DNA of 64,000 nucleotides from Sphingobacterium paucimobilis HER1398 (GCF_000416985.1 NZ_ATDL01000002.1:62001-126000); one strand, 5' to 3'. Numbered from the stretch's first letter, positions 1 to 10,438 are shown. Numbers and translations are program-made. Notes: generated from the sequence alone by a model not told the origin.

Positions 1-273
1 ATATATACCATCTCCTTTGTCCACAAAGTTGAACAATTGTCCTTTACTGTCCATCACTGCTACCTTCGCACCGGAAATAGCTTCACTGGATATCGGAGAA
101 CTGAAATCCACCGTACGCGACAGTCGGATTACCTGTTGATTACCTAGATCGTTCAAATCCGCTTCGATCACAATCTTGGGATTAGCGCTGTTCAAGTCCA
201 CCTCTATCAGGTCTTCGCAAGAAGCCATAAGAAAGGCAACACTTAAGAATATATAGAATCTGAGCAATTTCAT
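1..273 (-). CDS. DUF4249-like outer-membrane lipoprotein (N-terminal 91 residues only)
   Basis: The gene begins with MKLLRFYIFLSVAFLMASC, a signal peptide ending in a lipobox (LMAS-C), so the mature protein should be lipid-anchored. After the cysteine comes EDLIEVDLNSANPKIVIEA and then VIRLSRTVDF, the start typical of DUF4249 proteins. The gene runs off the left edge, so only the N-terminus is visible. Its start lies 2 nt after the stop of the TonB receptor, so the two are surely co-transcribed. Lipoproteins of this family usually sit beside such receptors; a role as a surface partner in ligand capture is inferred by analogy with SusD. The family call rests on recognising the sequence style. 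Confidence 0.8.
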   Translation of the reverse strand, partial: MKLLRFYIFLSVAFLMASCEDLIEVDLNSANPKIVIEADLNDLGNQQVIRLSRTVDFSSPISSEAISGAKVAVMDSKGQLFNFVDKGDGIY

Positions 274-275
274 AG

Positions 276-2597
276 TTAAAATTTAAAGTTCCAAGTCACA
301 GAAGGAATAGCTCCAAATAATGCGATACGGTATGCTTCCGTGATATTTGCATTGTTCTCATTCTCCCTAAAGTCAATAATATAGGCGTTCTTTCTATTGT
401 ATACGTTATATAGACCAAAAGACCAACTGGAATGAAAGCGTTTATGGGCTGGCTTAGGTTCGTAAGTAGCCGAAATATCCAAGCGATGATAATCCGGCAT
501 TCGATACCCATTCCGCTCCGTATAATAGAACATCGTATTACCATTAACACTGTACTTGCCGCTTGGGTAAGTTATAGCATTACCAGTATAGTAAACAAAA
601 TTGGCACCGAGGCTCCATTTCTTGGTCAGCTCATACATAGCTACCACGGAGACATCGTGCGTTCTATCCTGTCGCGCGTTGAACCACTTACCATCATTGA
701 TCAGGTCAAACTGCCGTTCACTTTTTCCCAACGTATAGCTTATCCATCCATTGAATCTCCCCTGGGTCTTTCGTAACAACAACTCCAAACCGTAGGATCT
801 ACCTTGCCCAAATACCAACTCCCCTTCCAGATATTTATTAGCTTGCAGATCAGCCCCATTTCTAAAGTCAATCTGATTGCCCATATATTTATAATAAGAT
901 TCTAGAGACAGTTCATATGCATTATCCGCAAAATTGCGAAAATAACCAACTGCTACCTGATCAGCATATTGTGGTTTAATATTTATGCTGCTCAGTACAA
1001 ACTGGTCCGTAGGCAGTGATGATGTTGTATTTGTCAGCTGGTGCAAGTTCTGCACTATCCTATTATAAGAAAGCTTAATACTGTTTTTTGGATTAAGGAT
1101 AAACGACATCGACAACCGTGGCTCTAGATTCAAGTGATGCTTTACAATAGAACCACCATACTCCTCAGCACCAATCACATCACCATCGTCATCAAAATCA
1201 TAGAAAGTTCCAGGTCCTTGTACCATAAAATCAGTAATACGCAGCCCGTATATCAATGAAAGCCAGTCAGCAGGCTTCCATTCATGAGATGCGTAAGCCG
1301 CTGCCTCTATACCATACCGCTTTTCGATATCTATAGAATTGAAAGAAGAATTATCAGCAGCATCTAGACTTGCAGGAGATATCTTTTGACGTAATCCCTG
1401 TATACCAAATCGAAAAGTATTGCTATTATTACGGTAGTAAGAAAAATCCTGCTTTAAGTTGAAATTTTCAATTTTGGAGGCAATCTTAAATTTAGTATCA
1501 TCGCTCGACACATTTACATTATAGGTAAAGTCACTATATATCAACGTTGTATTACTAAACAATTTTTCGCTGAATACATGATTCCATCGCGCCGTAGCGG
1601 TTGCATTGCCCCAATCAAAACTAAATAGATCACCATACCCCAGATCATCCTTCCCAAAATATCCAGAAACATACAAGGTATTTTTATCATTAAATCTATA
1701 GTTCGCCTTGGCGTTTAGATCATAGAAATATAACTTACTTTTTTTAACCTTTTCGTCATTAGAAAGCTTCAAAAAGAGATCTGCGTAAGTACGTCTACCA
1801 GATATCATAAATGAACTCTTATCCTTTACTATGGGGCCTTCCAATTTTAGTCTCGATGCGATCAGTCCTAGCCCACCTTCAGCAGCAAATTTTTTATTAT
1901 TTCCGTCCAGCATCCTTATATCCAAAACGGAAGAGGCTCTGCCTCCATACTGTGCCGGTATTCCTCCTTTGTACAGGGCTACATCTTTGATTGCATCCGA
2001 ATTAAATGTAGAGAAAAAACCCATCAGATGTGAGGCATTGTATACCGTAGCCTCGTCCAATAGAATAAGATTCTGGTCTCCGCCACCACCCCTTACGTAG
2101 AAATTAGAAGAACCTTCACCGCCTTTGGCAACCCCTGGCAGCATCTGTATCGTCTTCAATATATCACGTTCACCAAAGAGTACAGGCACATTCTTCACCT
2201 CCTCCATGGTAAAATTTAATGCCCCCATCTGCGCATCAGTTACGTTATTGTTGCGTTTCTTTCCAGAAACAACCACCTCTTCCAGCATATTATCCAGCGG
2301 TTCAAGTTCGATTGCCAGTCTCTTTTTATTCGAGACATTGACTTTAACAAAAAAAGGCTTATAACCTACAAAAGAAGCAATTATATCAATATCATTCTCT
2401 AAGACATCCATCGAAAAATACCCGTAGCTGTTAGTCGCGGTCGATAATTGCGTGTCTTTTACCTGTACCACTGCTCCAATCAAAAGCTCACCCGAAGAGG
2501 CGTCTTTTACATAACCACTAATCGTATTCTTATCTTGACAAAAGGCACTAAAACAGCTGAATATAATCAGGCTGCTTATTAAAAATAGTATACGCAT
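276..2597 (-). CDS. TonB-dependent outer-membrane receptor with carboxypeptidase-regulatory-like N-domain
   Basis: A 773-residue outer-membrane transporter. Residues 1-20 are a signal peptide (ending AFCQ). Residues about 24-110 form a carboxypeptidase-regulatory-like beta sandwich (ISGYVKDASSGELLIGA). A TonB plug follows at about 130-230 with NVPVLFGERDILKTIQMLPG, FYVRGGGGDQN and GGIPAQYGGRASSVLDI. The rest is a beta barrel ending in the aromatic-rich NFKF. It lacks the SusC-type plug signature, so it belongs to the plain TonB-receptor branch that pairs with DUF4249 lipoproteins, as it does here. The substrate cannot be told from sequence. Import would be powered by the inner-membrane TonB/ExbBD complex, which is not in this window. 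Confidence 0.93.
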   Translation of the reverse strand: MRILFLISSLIIFSCFSAFCQDKNTISGYVKDASSGELLIGAVVQVKDTQLSTATNSYGYFSMDVLENDIDIIASFVGYKPFFVKVNVSNKKRLAIELEPLDNMLEEVVVSGKKRNNNVTDAQMGALNFTMEEVKNVPVLFGERDILKTIQMLPGVAKGGEGSSNFYVRGGGGDQNLILLDEATVYNASHLMGFFSTFNSDAIKDVALYKGGIPAQYGGRASSVLDIRMLDGNNKKFAAEGGLGLIASRLKLEGPIVKDKSSFMISGRRTYADLFLKLSNDEKVKKSKLYFYDLNAKANYRFNDKNTLYVSGYFGKDDLGYGDLFSFDWGNATATARWNHVFSEKLFSNTTLIYSDFTYNVNVSSDDTKFKIASKIENFNLKQDFSYYRNNSNTFRFGIQGLRQKISPASLDAADNSSFNSIDIEKRYGIEAAAYASHEWKPADWLSLIYGLRITDFMVQGPGTFYDFDDDGDVIGAEEYGGSIVKHHLNLEPRLSMSFILNPKNSIKLSYNRIVQNLHQLTNTTSSLPTDQFVLSSINIKPQYADQVAVGYFRNFADNAYELSLESYYKYMGNQIDFRNGADLQANKYLEGELVFGQGRSYGLELLLRKTQGRFNGWISYTLGKSERQFDLINDGKWFNARQDRTHDVSVVAMYELTKKWSLGANFVYYTGNAITYPSGKYSVNGNTMFYYTERNGYRMPDYHRLDISATYEPKPAHKRFHSSWSFGLYNVYNRKNAYIIDFRENENNANITEAYRIALFGAIPSVTWNFKF

Positions 2598-2623
2598 AAA
2601 AAAAAGTAGGAGAAACTAAAACA

Positions 2624-3439
2624 TTAATTTCTAAAAAACTGATCAAAAAATGCCATTTGCAATTGGATAGATTGGCTCCAATAATCCCAGTTATGTTTTC
2701 CAGGCATAGAGACGAACGTGTGGGGTATATTAAGATAAGTCATCTTTTCATGAAGCTTCTGATTCACTTTATAGAAAAAATCATCCGTCCCACAATCCAC
2801 AAAAAGCTTCAAGCTATTGGGTTTAATCTGATGCAACATCTCCATGACCACATGACTATCCCAGGCTTCCTTGTTCTCTGCATATGTTCCCAATCTATTG
2901 ATAATTTCCCAATTGTTCGGAAAAGGTCTAAAATCAACACCCCCAGCAGTACTCCCCAGCGCACCATACACATCCTGATGACGTATACCGATATAGAATG
3001 CCCCATGTCCTCCCATACTCAATCCAGTAATAGCTCTACTTTCTCTATTTTGACACACATCATATTGTGATTCCACATAGGTTACGAGCTCCTTGCTCAC
3101 GAATGTTTCGTACTGATTATTCTTGTCCCCTGGTACATCCCAATACCAGCTACCGTATCCACCATCCGGACATACCACAGCGTAGTTGTACCTATCAACC
3201 AGAGTCTTGATATATGGCACCTTATTAATCCAGTTAGCATAATTTCCAGAGTATCCGTGCAACAGATATAATGTCGGGATCGGTTTGTCCTGTTTTTCAG
3301 GCAATATAATCACAGCTTTTATTTTCTTCCCCATACTGTTGGAAAAGATTTCTACGGTATCTACTTGTGCGGCTTTAGACTGAAAACCAACAATAACGAA
3401 AGCAACTACCAAGAGGTAGTGTAAAATATTATTTTTCAT
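2624..3439 (-). CDS. Secreted alpha/beta-hydrolase, esterase D-like
   Basis: A 271-residue protein with an N-terminal signal peptide (cleavage near residue 24, SKAAQ), so it acts in the periplasm or outside. The nucleophile elbow is GLSMGGHGAF at about residue 142, preceded by LYLLHGYSGNYANW (oxyanion strand). The acid is likely the Asp in VDCGTDDFFY and the histidine that in PGKHNWDYW near 250, giving a complete catalytic triad. This is the putative-esterase (PF00756) family, which includes acetyl- and feruloyl-esterases and S-formylglutathione hydrolases; the signal peptide argues against the last. The start overlaps the end of the upstream gene by 11 nt, implying translational coupling. 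Substrate unknown. Confidence 0.85.
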   Translation of the reverse strand: MKNNILHYLLVVAFVIVGFQSKAAQVDTVEIFSNSMGKKIKAVIILPEKQDKPIPTLYLLHGYSGNYANWINKVPYIKTLVDRYNYAVVCPDGGYGSWYWDVPGDKNNQYETFVSKELVTYVESQYDVCQNRESRAITGLSMGGHGAFYIGIRHQDVYGALGSTAGGVDFRPFPNNWEIINRLGTYAENKEAWDSHVVMEMLHQIKPNSLKLFVDCGTDDFFYKVNQKLHEKMTYLNIPHTFVSMPGKHNWDYWSQSIQLQMAFFDQFFRN

Positions 3440-4289
3440 ATTTATATTTATAAAGATAAGATTTTAATCCCAAAGGCTGCTCTGAAATTGTATAAAAACA
3501 GCTGTCAAACCGATCAAAGCAAATTGCTTCTCCTTGTGGCTCTACCTCATAAGGAATCTGTCTAGAAGGCTGCTTCAAGGCAGAAAGTATGTCTTGGCCT
3601 GGATTTCGCTTCCATAAAAAAACAGATGTTAGATTTTTAATCACAATATATCGTCCATCTTCGCTAATATCTGCACCAGTTGCAAAAGTAAAAGGAAGCT
3701 CCAGCTGTGGTGATAGTTCTTGCAGCAAGCCTGTTCTGCCCGCTGTCAACGTAAAGCTGAACAGTGTAGACCTAAAATCACGCTTAGATATAATGTAAAT
3801 TTTATTATCTACAGGATCAACAAAAAGTGCCTCTGCATCTCTCCTTTTATCTGTATATCTAAATTTGATCTCCGAAATTTCCTTTCTAGAAATGATGTAA
3901 GAATCTCTACCAGGTGTTAAAACAGGCTCTCTAAATAAGTAAAGCGATAACGTATCTCGGTCTCTTAAATTATTGCCCATATCAGCCAATAACAGATAAG
4001 GTATCCCATCAATAAACAAACTGGCAATATCCTCTGCATCAATTACCGTAACGCCCTCTAGCTCGACAGAGGCTTTCAATTGAGCTAGACTATCGATTAG
4101 ATAAATAGCAGCACCATCTCCACTATCATTATGTACCCAAAAAGTATTTTTATAAAAGTGAGAGGTAATCATACCTGATACCTCGGTCAGCTTCGCACTC
4201 TCCAATTTGCCCATTTTCACCGGGCTTTGTCCGTTTGCTACTGCTACGAAAAAAAATACAACGCATAAATTCAAGTACAGTCTAAACAT
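3429..4289 (-). CDS. Secreted propeller-like protein of unknown function
   Basis: A 286-residue protein with a signal peptide (about residues 1-20, VAVANGQ). The body contains VSGM, FWVHNDSGDGAAIYLID, DAEDIA, YLLLADMGNNLRDR and KRRDAEALFVD, a pattern of acidic and aromatic blades seen in secreted beta-propeller proteins related to the esterase-like/phytase group. No catalytic motif is certain. It overlaps the downstream esterase gene by 11 nt, so the two are probably made together. No substrate or partner can be assigned; the propeller fold is inferred. Confidence 0.7.
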   Translation of the reverse strand: MFRLYLNLCVVFFFVAVANGQSPVKMGKLESAKLTEVSGMITSHFYKNTFWVHNDSGDGAAIYLIDSLAQLKASVELEGVTVIDAEDIASLFIDGIPYLLLADMGNNLRDRDTLSLYLFREPVLTPGRDSYIISRKEISEIKFRYTDKRRDAEALFVDPVDNKIYIISKRDFRSTLFSFTLTAGRTGLLQELSPQLELPFTFATGADISEDGRYIVIKNLTSVFLWKRNPGQDILSALKQPSRQIPYEVEPQGEAICFDRFDSCFYTISEQPLGLKSYLYKYKYEK

Positions 4290-4325
4290 TTTTCAAGTAT
4301 TGCTTATCACTTAAAAACCTTGATT

Positions 4326-5369
4326 CTATAAAACTTCAATTACAGTTCCATCTTCAGTTGGATGAGATGTACAGATTAAGCATCTTCCATTAGCGACTTC
4401 TCGATCCGTTAATATTTCGTTATAATCCATTCTTACAGCACCTTCCTGCACCTGAGATATACAAGTACTACACATACCAGACTTGCAAGAATATGGCAAC
4501 TTCAACTTGTGTTCAAGCCCCACATCCAAAACACTCTTATTATAAGGAATCGTCATTAAATGATCTTGTCCGTTAAACCTCAGTGTAATCTCATAAGATG
4601 TCATATCAACAGGTTCTTCATCTTTCTCGTCTTCATCTTCCTCCTCTTCGGGAAAATGAAAAGTCTCCTTCTTTATCTGATCGTCTGAAAACCCCATCCC
4701 CAACAACGTAAATCGGCAAAGATCCATATAAAATAATGGGCCACAAGTATAGAAAACACCCTCCGTTCCATCCATCAGATTCTCCGTTACCAGATCAATT
4801 AAATACTCCCTGTTCAATCGAGCTTTCAAAAGATTCTTCCTATTTGACCAAATAAATTCGATTTTCAGTCTTTCTGGATATCTTGCTTGCCAGGAAAGCA
4901 ATTCTTCATAAAACAAGGTAGATTGTTCGTTACTATTACTGTAAATCAAAATGACTTTGCTATTCTCTTCCCGAACTAAGGCTGTCTTTAGAATAGAAAA
5001 GAGCGGAGTCACACCTACACCGGCACCGAATAAAAAGACGGTTCTCTCCAACGTATTATCAGGTTCATAGATAAATAGTCCCTGAGGATCCATGACGTCA
5101 ACCACATCCCCTACGGTGATACTATGATGTAATAACCTCGATATCTCCCCATTATCTACACGCTTCACCGTAATTTCATACGCTTCATCTACATCGGGAG
5201 AACTACTGAAGGAATAAGATCTCCGAACCTCTCGTTCACCAAATTGAAAACAAAGTGTCAAAAATTGCCCAGCCTTATATTTTGGAAACATGCCGGACAA
5301 ATCACGAAAACGAATAGCTATATTCTGATTTGGATGTGGAATAATCTCTGATATCTGAAATTTATACAT
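4326..5369 (-). CDS. Flavodoxin/ferredoxin reductase-type oxidoreductase with C-terminal 2Fe-2S ferredoxin domain
   Basis: A 347-residue electron-transfer protein laid out like PaaE and related reductases. Residues 1-100 are an FAD-binding barrel with the flavin motif RRSYSFSSSPD near 52. Residues 105-240 are an NAD(P)-binding domain with FGAGVGVTPLFSIL and YTCGPLFY. Residues 260-347 are a plant-type ferredoxin with SCKSGMCSTC and a distant CLIC, giving the four cluster cysteines. Unusual is the highly acidic linker EEEEDEDEKDEE (about residue 243) between the NAD and ferredoxin domains. No phenylacetate or other oxygenase genes are adjacent, so the electron acceptor is unknown. It is cytosolic (no signal peptide). 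Confidence 0.88.
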   Translation of the reverse strand: MYKFQISEIIPHPNQNIAIRFRDLSGMFPKYKAGQFLTLCFQFGEREVRRSYSFSSSPDVDEAYEITVKRVDNGEISRLLHHSITVGDVVDVMDPQGLFIYEPDNTLERTVFLFGAGVGVTPLFSILKTALVREENSKVILIYSNSNEQSTLFYEELLSWQARYPERLKIEFIWSNRKNLLKARLNREYLIDLVTENLMDGTEGVFYTCGPLFYMDLCRFTLLGMGFSDDQIKKETFHFPEEEEDEDEKDEEPVDMTSYEITLRFNGQDHLMTIPYNKSVLDVGLEHKLKLPYSCKSGMCSTCISQVQEGAVRMDYNEILTDREVANGRCLICTSHPTEDGTVIEVL

Positions 5370-5446
5370 AGTGCTAAAGATAAAACCTTAAAAATTTAAA
5401 TCAAATAAATACGAACTATAATAGGCAAAACTGCTCCAACTTATCA

Positions 5447-5480
5447 TAAAAAAATCCCAACCATAAAGAATGGTTGGGAT
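5447..5480 (-). terminator. Intrinsic terminator of the rimP-nusA-infB operon
   Basis: An 11-bp perfect stem ATCCCAACCAT / ATGGTTGGGAT with a 5-nt loop is followed, on the minus strand, by a run of seven T. It lies 27 nt after the infB stop. Confidence 0.9.
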
Positions 5481-5506
5481 TACTTACGTATATCAATTAT
5501 TGTAAA

Positions 5507-8500
5507 CTACAATTTACGCTTTACTTCTACTTGTTCGTATGCTTCCACAATATCGCCTACCTGTATATCGTTGTACTTGTCGATTTGGAGACCACACTCG
5601 TAACCGTGTGTTACCTCTTTCACGTCATCTTTAAAGCGTTTCAACGAGGCCAGTTTACCTGTGTGAACCACTACACCATCACGGATTATGCGGATATCAT
5701 TATTTCTGGTGATTTTCCCGGTAGTAACCATACATCCGGCAATTGTTCCCACCTTAGTAATTTTGAAGGTTTCTCGAATCTCAACTTCTGCAACAATCTT
5801 CTCTTCAAACTTAGGCTCCAACATACCTTCCATCGCAGATTTAAGTTCTTCGATAGCATCATAGATAATCGAATAAAGGCGAATATCAATCTGCTCGTTT
5901 TCAGCAAGTTTGCGCGCATTCTGAGTAGGTCTTACTTGGAAACCGATAATCACAGCATCTGAAGCAGAAGCCAATAATACGTCAGACTCCGAGATAGCAC
6001 CCACTGATTTGTGGATAATATTAACCTGGATTTCATCAGTAGACAGTTTCAACAACGAGTCAGATAGTGCCTCGATAGATCCATCCACGTCACCCTTAAC
6101 AATAATATTAAGTTCCTTAAAGTTACCGATAGCCAGACGACGACCGATCTCATCCAATGTAATATGTTTGGTCGCACGCATGCCTTGCTCACGTTGCAAT
6201 TGTAGACGCTTGTTCGCTACGACACGAGCTTCTGATTCACTTTCCATAACGTAAAGCTTATCACCCGCCGTTGGCGCACCAGACATACCCAAGATCTGAA
6301 CCGGTACCGAAGGACCAGCTTCTTTTACGCGCTCACCTCGTTCGTTCGTCAACGCTTTAACTTTACCGGAGTGTGATCCTGCCAAAATAGCATCTCCTAC
6401 ACGCAGGGTACCGCTTTGTACCATTACCGTAGTTACAATACCACGTCCTTTATCCAATGCGGCTTCTATAACCGAACCCACAGCCCGTTTCTTCGGATCC
6501 GCTGTAAGCTCCAACATCTCTGCCTCTAATAATACTTTTTCCAACAACAGATCCACATTATGACCTGTTTTTGCAGATATCTCTTGCGCTTGGAATTTAC
6601 CTCCCCAATCTTCTACTAAGATATTCATAGCAGACAATTGTTCACGGATACGATCCGCATTGGCATGTGGCTTATCCACTTTTGTAAATGCAAATACAAT
6701 CGGAGCTCCAGCTGCCTGTGCGTGATTGATAGCTTCTTTTGTCTGCGGCATCACAGCATCATCCGCTGCAATTACAATAATAACAATATCTGTTACTTTA
6801 GCACCACGAGCACGCATCGCTGTAAATGCCTCGTGACCTGGCGTATCTAAAAATGTAATCTTACGGCCATCCTCTAAACTTACAGCATACGCACCGATGT
6901 GCTGAGTAATCCCTCCAGCTTCACCTTTCGTTACATTCGCCTTACGGACATAATCCAATAAGGAAGTCTTACCGTGGTCAACGTGTCCCATAACAGTCAC
7001 GATTGGCGCACGGGAGATTAGGTTATCTTCGTTATCTGCTTCTTCGAGCTCTGTAGTCTCTTCATCTTCAGGTTTGATAAACTCAATCTGATACCCGAAC
7101 TCATCCGCCACAATAGCCAATGTTTCTGCATCAAGACGTTGGTTAATCGACACGAACATACCAAGACTCATACATGTACCGATTACTTTAGTCACTGGTA
7201 CATCCATCAGGTTAGCCAATTCATTTGCTGTTACAAACTCTGTAACGCGCAACACTTTGGCCATCATTTCTTGTTCTAATGCTGCCTCTTCTGCTGATAA
7301 TGCAACATCATCCCTTTTCTGTCTACGCAATTTTGCACGTTGCGCAAATTTACCAGACTTTCCTGCGCCGCTCAAACGAGCAAGCGTAGCTTTGATTTGA
7401 TCTTGAATTTCTTTTTCTGTCAGTTCTTCCTTAGGAGCATCCTGTCTCGTACCTCTATTTCTAGGGTCAAACTTACCTCTTCCTGGGTTGTTACCACCTG
7501 GTCGGTTCGTATTACCACGAGGTCCGCCACCTTGTTGGAAGCCGCCCGGTCTATTCTGTCCTTGTCCTCCACCTTGGAAGCCACCCGGTCTATTCTGTCC
7601 GTGACCACCTTGAGGATTTCCACCTTGCTGACCGCCCTGCTCATTCGGAGAGATAGGCGCGCCCGGTTTATTAGTCCGTTTACGTTTGCGCTTGTTGTCT
7701 TGGTTTGCATTCGACGACGATGCAACAGGTTTCTCCTTGGGTTTGAATGTTGGCAATTCAATTTTACCAATCACCTTTGGTCCTTCGAGCTTTTCAGAAC
7801 GAGCACGAATCACTTCGTTATGCTCTTCTGCAGGTTTAGATTCTATAACAGGTTTATTTTCCACCTTTATTTCTTCCTTTTTAACTTCAATTTTATGTTC
7901 TGGTTTTTCAACCACAGGCTTCACCTCGGCTACAGGTTTCACAACCTCTTCCTTCACTACTACTGGTGCTGGTACAGCCTCCTCTTTCTTCACTTCTGGT
8001 ATGACAGGCTCTACAGGCTTAGGAGTTTCCACTACCTTAGGTTCTTCTTTTACGGGTTCTTTAACAGGTTCCTCTTTCACCTCTGCCTTTACAACCTCTT
8101 CCTCTTTCTTCTTGCCTTTACCTCTATTCAAGCTATCAAGGTCAATCTTGCCAATCACCTTAAGGTGTCCGGCAGTTGCATTTTCTTCAGGTTTCTCCGG
8201 TTGCTCCTGCTTTACACTTTCTTCCTTTCCAACGGGTGCAGGTGTAGACACATTCTTGATCAAAATCTCTTCTGTGTCATCCGCACGATCTTCTCTTTTA
8301 GAGGCTGTAGATTCTTGAGGTAGGGTTGCACTTCCGCCCAAAGGAGTTTCATCACGGCGAATTTTACCTATAACGATCTGTTTCGCTTCATCCTTTGCGA
8401 TTTTATCACCTTGAAATTCACGCGAAAGAACGCCATACATATCTCCAGTTAATTTTGTTGTAGGTTTTGCTTCTACGTCAAAACCCTTTTTACTTAAAAA

Positions 8501-8575
8501 TTCCACTGCAGTACCTATACCAATATTAAGTTCCTTTGCTGCTTTGAGTAAGTTTATGCTTTTACCTTCTGTCAT
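5507..8575 (-). CDS. infB: Translation initiation factor IF-2
   Basis: A 1022-residue translational GTPase that brings initiator fMet-tRNA to the 30S subunit. An IF2_N helical domain lies at 1-55, then a long Lys/Glu/Val/Pro-rich linker (about 110-290), a Gly/Arg/Asn/Gln-rich stretch (about 305-375), a second IF2_N-like domain (about 440-500), and the G domain from about 520 with P-loop GHVDHGKT and DTPGHEAF, followed by domains II-IV. The G4 motif reads FTKVD rather than the usual NKxD. The length and charged linker fit Bacteroidota IF-2. It is third in rimP-nusA-infB, 107 nt after nusA. Long open frames on the opposite strand here are artefacts of the biased linker. Confidence 0.98.
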   Translation of the reverse strand: MTEGKSINLLKAAKELNIGIGTAVEFLSKKGFDVEAKPTTKLTGDMYGVLSREFQGDKIAKDEAKQIVIGKIRRDETPLGGSATLPQESTASKREDRADDTEEILIKNVSTPAPVGKEESVKQEQPEKPEENATAGHLKVIGKIDLDSLNRGKGKKKEEEVVKAEVKEEPVKEPVKEEPKVVETPKPVEPVIPEVKKEEAVPAPVVVKEEVVKPVAEVKPVVEKPEHKIEVKKEEIKVENKPVIESKPAEEHNEVIRARSEKLEGPKVIGKIELPTFKPKEKPVASSSNANQDNKRKRKRTNKPGAPISPNEQGGQQGGNPQGGHGQNRPGGFQGGGQGQNRPGGFQQGGGPRGNTNRPGGNNPGRGKFDPRNRGTRQDAPKEELTEKEIQDQIKATLARLSGAGKSGKFAQRAKLRRQKRDDVALSAEEAALEQEMMAKVLRVTEFVTANELANLMDVPVTKVIGTCMSLGMFVSINQRLDAETLAIVADEFGYQIEFIKPEDEETTELEEADNEDNLISRAPIVTVMGHVDHGKTSLLDYVRKANVTKGEAGGITQHIGAYAVSLEDGRKITFLDTPGHEAFTAMRARGAKVTDIVIIVIAADDAVMPQTKEAINHAQAAGAPIVFAFTKVDKPHANADRIREQLSAMNILVEDWGGKFQAQEISAKTGHNVDLLLEKVLLEAEMLELTADPKKRAVGSVIEAALDKGRGIVTTVMVQSGTLRVGDAILAGSHSGKVKALTNERGERVKEAGPSVPVQILGMSGAPTAGDKLYVMESESEARVVANKRLQLQREQGMRATKHITLDEIGRRLAIGNFKELNIIVKGDVDGSIEALSDSLLKLSTDEIQVNIIHKSVGAISESDVLLASASDAVIIGFQVRPTQNARKLAENEQIDIRLYSIIYDAIEELKSAMEGMLEPKFEEKIVAEVEIRETFKITKVGTIAGCMVTTGKITRNNDIRIIRDGVVVHTGKLASLKRFKDDVKEVTHGYECGLQIDKYNDIQVGDIVEAYEQVEVKRKL

Positions 8576-8682
8576 CTATTTATTAACCTCTAAAAATCTG
8601 TTACTACAAAAATATGTTTTTTTTACTCGCAATTAACAAATATTTACATTTAATATGTAATATCCGTATGGGCAACCGAAGC

Positions 8683-9921
8683 TTATTCAAACTCCGATTG
8701 CAAAATGCGCACTATCTCTTGGATAGTATCTTCTTCTAAATCCGTACGTCTTGTCAATTCTTCCAACGACAGTGACAATACCGACTTCGCACTGTCTAGA
8801 CCTACACGTTTTAATTCGTCGATGATCCAGCTGTCGATTTCATCTGAGAATTCTTCGATATCCACATCCTCCTCTACCTCATCGTTTTCTCTGTATACAT
8901 CGATTTCATAACCTGTCAACTTGCCAGCCAACTTGATATTGTGCCCTCCACGACCGATAGCCAATGAAACCTGATCTGGCTTCAAGTAGACTGCCGCTGT
9001 CTTACCTTCTTCATCAATTTTGATAGAAGAGATACGCGCAGGACTCAATGCACGTGTGATATACAGGGAGTGGTTTGTAGTGAAATTGATCACATCAATA
9101 TTCTCGTTACGCAATTCGCGTACGATACCATGGATACGGGACCCTTTCATACCCACACAGGCTCCTACCGGATCGATACGGTCATCATAAGATTCTACTG
9201 CTACCTTAGCACGTTCTCCTGGTTCGCGTACGATTTTCTTAATGGTAATCAAACCGTCAAAGATCTCCGGAACTTCCAGTTCAAATAAGCGTTGTAAGAA
9301 TTCAGGGGCTGTACGTGAAATAATAATCTTAGGATTACTGTTCATCATATCCACCTTATAGACTACGGCACGGATGCTATCTCCTTTTTTGAAATAATCG
9401 GCAGGAATCTGTTCTGTCTTAGGCAAGATCAACTCGTTGCCATCCTCATCCAATACCAGAATTTCTTTCTTCCAGATCTGATAGACCTCCCCGATGACTA
9501 ATTCGCCTTCACGGTCTTTATATTTCTTGAACACCTCATCCTTCTCCAGTTCCAATACTTTAGATACCAAAGTCTGACGAGCAGCCAAAATTGCACGGCG
9601 GCCAAAACTTTCCAGTGTAATCTGTTCGATATAATCATCACCAACTTCCAAATCAGGATCAAACTGGTGTGCTTCAGCTAATTCGATTTCTAAATCATCA
9701 TCTTCCGAAAATCCATCCTCCATCACCACACGTGTTCTCCACATTTCCAAATCCCCATTGTCCGGATTCACAATAACGTCAACATTCTCGTCCGTACCGA
9801 AACGCTTACGGATCATGCTGCGGAATACTTCTTCTAATACTGTAATTACCGTAGGACGGTCGATATTTTTGAACTCTTTAAACTCCTGAAAAGAGTCAAT
9901 CAAATTAATATTGCTGCTCAT
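8683..9921 (-). CDS. nusA: Transcription termination/antitermination protein NusA
   Basis: A 412-residue RNA-polymerase-binding protein. The N-terminal domain spans about 1-130, an S1 domain 135-200 (GELVIGEVYQIWKKEILVLD), and KH1 and KH2 domains 200-345 with PVGACVGMKGSRIHGIV and AIGRGGHNIKLAGKLTGYEI. After an acidic segment (EVEEDVDIEEFSDE) there is one short helical domain at the C-terminus. It lacks the two long acidic repeats of the E. coli protein. The gene starts 2 nt after the rimP stop, so the two are translationally coupled. NusA itself could sense the leader hairpin ahead of rimP. Confidence 0.98.
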   Translation of the reverse strand: MSSNINLIDSFQEFKEFKNIDRPTVITVLEEVFRSMIRKRFGTDENVDVIVNPDNGDLEMWRTRVVMEDGFSEDDDLEIELAEAHQFDPDLEVGDDYIEQITLESFGRRAILAARQTLVSKVLELEKDEVFKKYKDREGELVIGEVYQIWKKEILVLDEDGNELILPKTEQIPADYFKKGDSIRAVVYKVDMMNSNPKIIISRTAPEFLQRLFELEVPEIFDGLITIKKIVREPGERAKVAVESYDDRIDPVGACVGMKGSRIHGIVRELRNENIDVINFTTNHSLYITRALSPARISSIKIDEEGKTAAVYLKPDQVSLAIGRGGHNIKLAGKLTGYEIDVYRENDEVEEDVDIEEFSDEIDSWIIDELKRVGLDSAKSVLSLSLEELTRRTDLEEDTIQEIVRILQSEFE

Positions 9922-9923
9922 TT

Positions 9924-10388
9924 TTAGTTAAATGAAATTAACACCTTTGTTTCTGTTATTTTATCCATTGAAAATACGACTTCGTTTGTTTCAGCCTTTT
10001 TTCCTTTTTCTTTTGTTGTTTCTTCAATTACCACTTCCGACTCCGTTGCGCTGATCAGTTTACCTTCACGCTTAGTGCCATTCTCCAATTTAATCCGAAC
10101 ATTACGTCCTATGTTCTTGACATATTGTCTCGGCATCAACAGCCCTGTATCGATACCCGGCGAAGAGACCTCTAGGCGGTATGCCTTTTCAATAGCATTC
10201 TCCTCCTCCAGGTGAAATCCCACGTGTCTGCTTACGGCTACACAATCCTCAATAGAGATTCCTTCATCACCATCTAACAAGATTTCCAGAATCCCACTTT
10301 TCAGCATCTTGATGCGAACTACAAAGAGATCTGCTCTATCTGCAATTTTTTCCTCTACCAGTTCTTTTACACGTTGTTCAACCTGCAT
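9924..10388 (-). CDS. rimP: Ribosome maturation factor RimP
   Basis: A 154-residue cytosolic protein needed for 30S subunit maturation. The N-terminal alpha/beta domain contains EILLDGDEGISIEDCVAVSR and LEVSSPGIDTGL, the hallmark of the family; the C-terminal SH3-like domain holds GRNVRIKLENGTKREGKL. First gene of rimP-nusA-infB, an order conserved widely in bacteria. The ATG is only about 22 nt downstream of a terminator-like hairpin, so the operon promoter must lie upstream of that hairpin. Confidence 0.96.
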   Translation of the reverse strand: MQVEQRVKELVEEKIADRADLFVVRIKMLKSGILEILLDGDEGISIEDCVAVSRHVGFHLEEENAIEKAYRLEVSSPGIDTGLLMPRQYVKNIGRNVRIKLENGTKREGKLISATESEVVIEETTKEKGKKAETNEVVFSMDKITETKVLISFN

Positions 10389-10410
10389 ACGTTAATTTTA
10401 TAAATCAATT

Positions 10411-10438
10411 AAAAAAGGGGGCAAATACATGCCCCCTT
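10411..10438 (-). terminator. Terminator-like hairpin in the rimP leader, possible attenuator
   Basis: Stem AAGGGGGCA / TGCCCCCTT with a 6-nt loop, followed on the minus strand by six T. It ends about 22 nt before the rimP ATG and starts just downstream of a consensus promoter, so it sits at the 5' end of the rimP-nusA-infB transcript. It could also terminate read-through from the upstream regulator gene. Confidence 0.75.

Noticed and set aside
7340..8323. Long plus-strand frames opposite infB.
   Set aside because: They mirror the Lys/Glu/Val and Gly-rich low-complexity linker of IF-2; composition is implausible (Phe/Leu/Arg runs).
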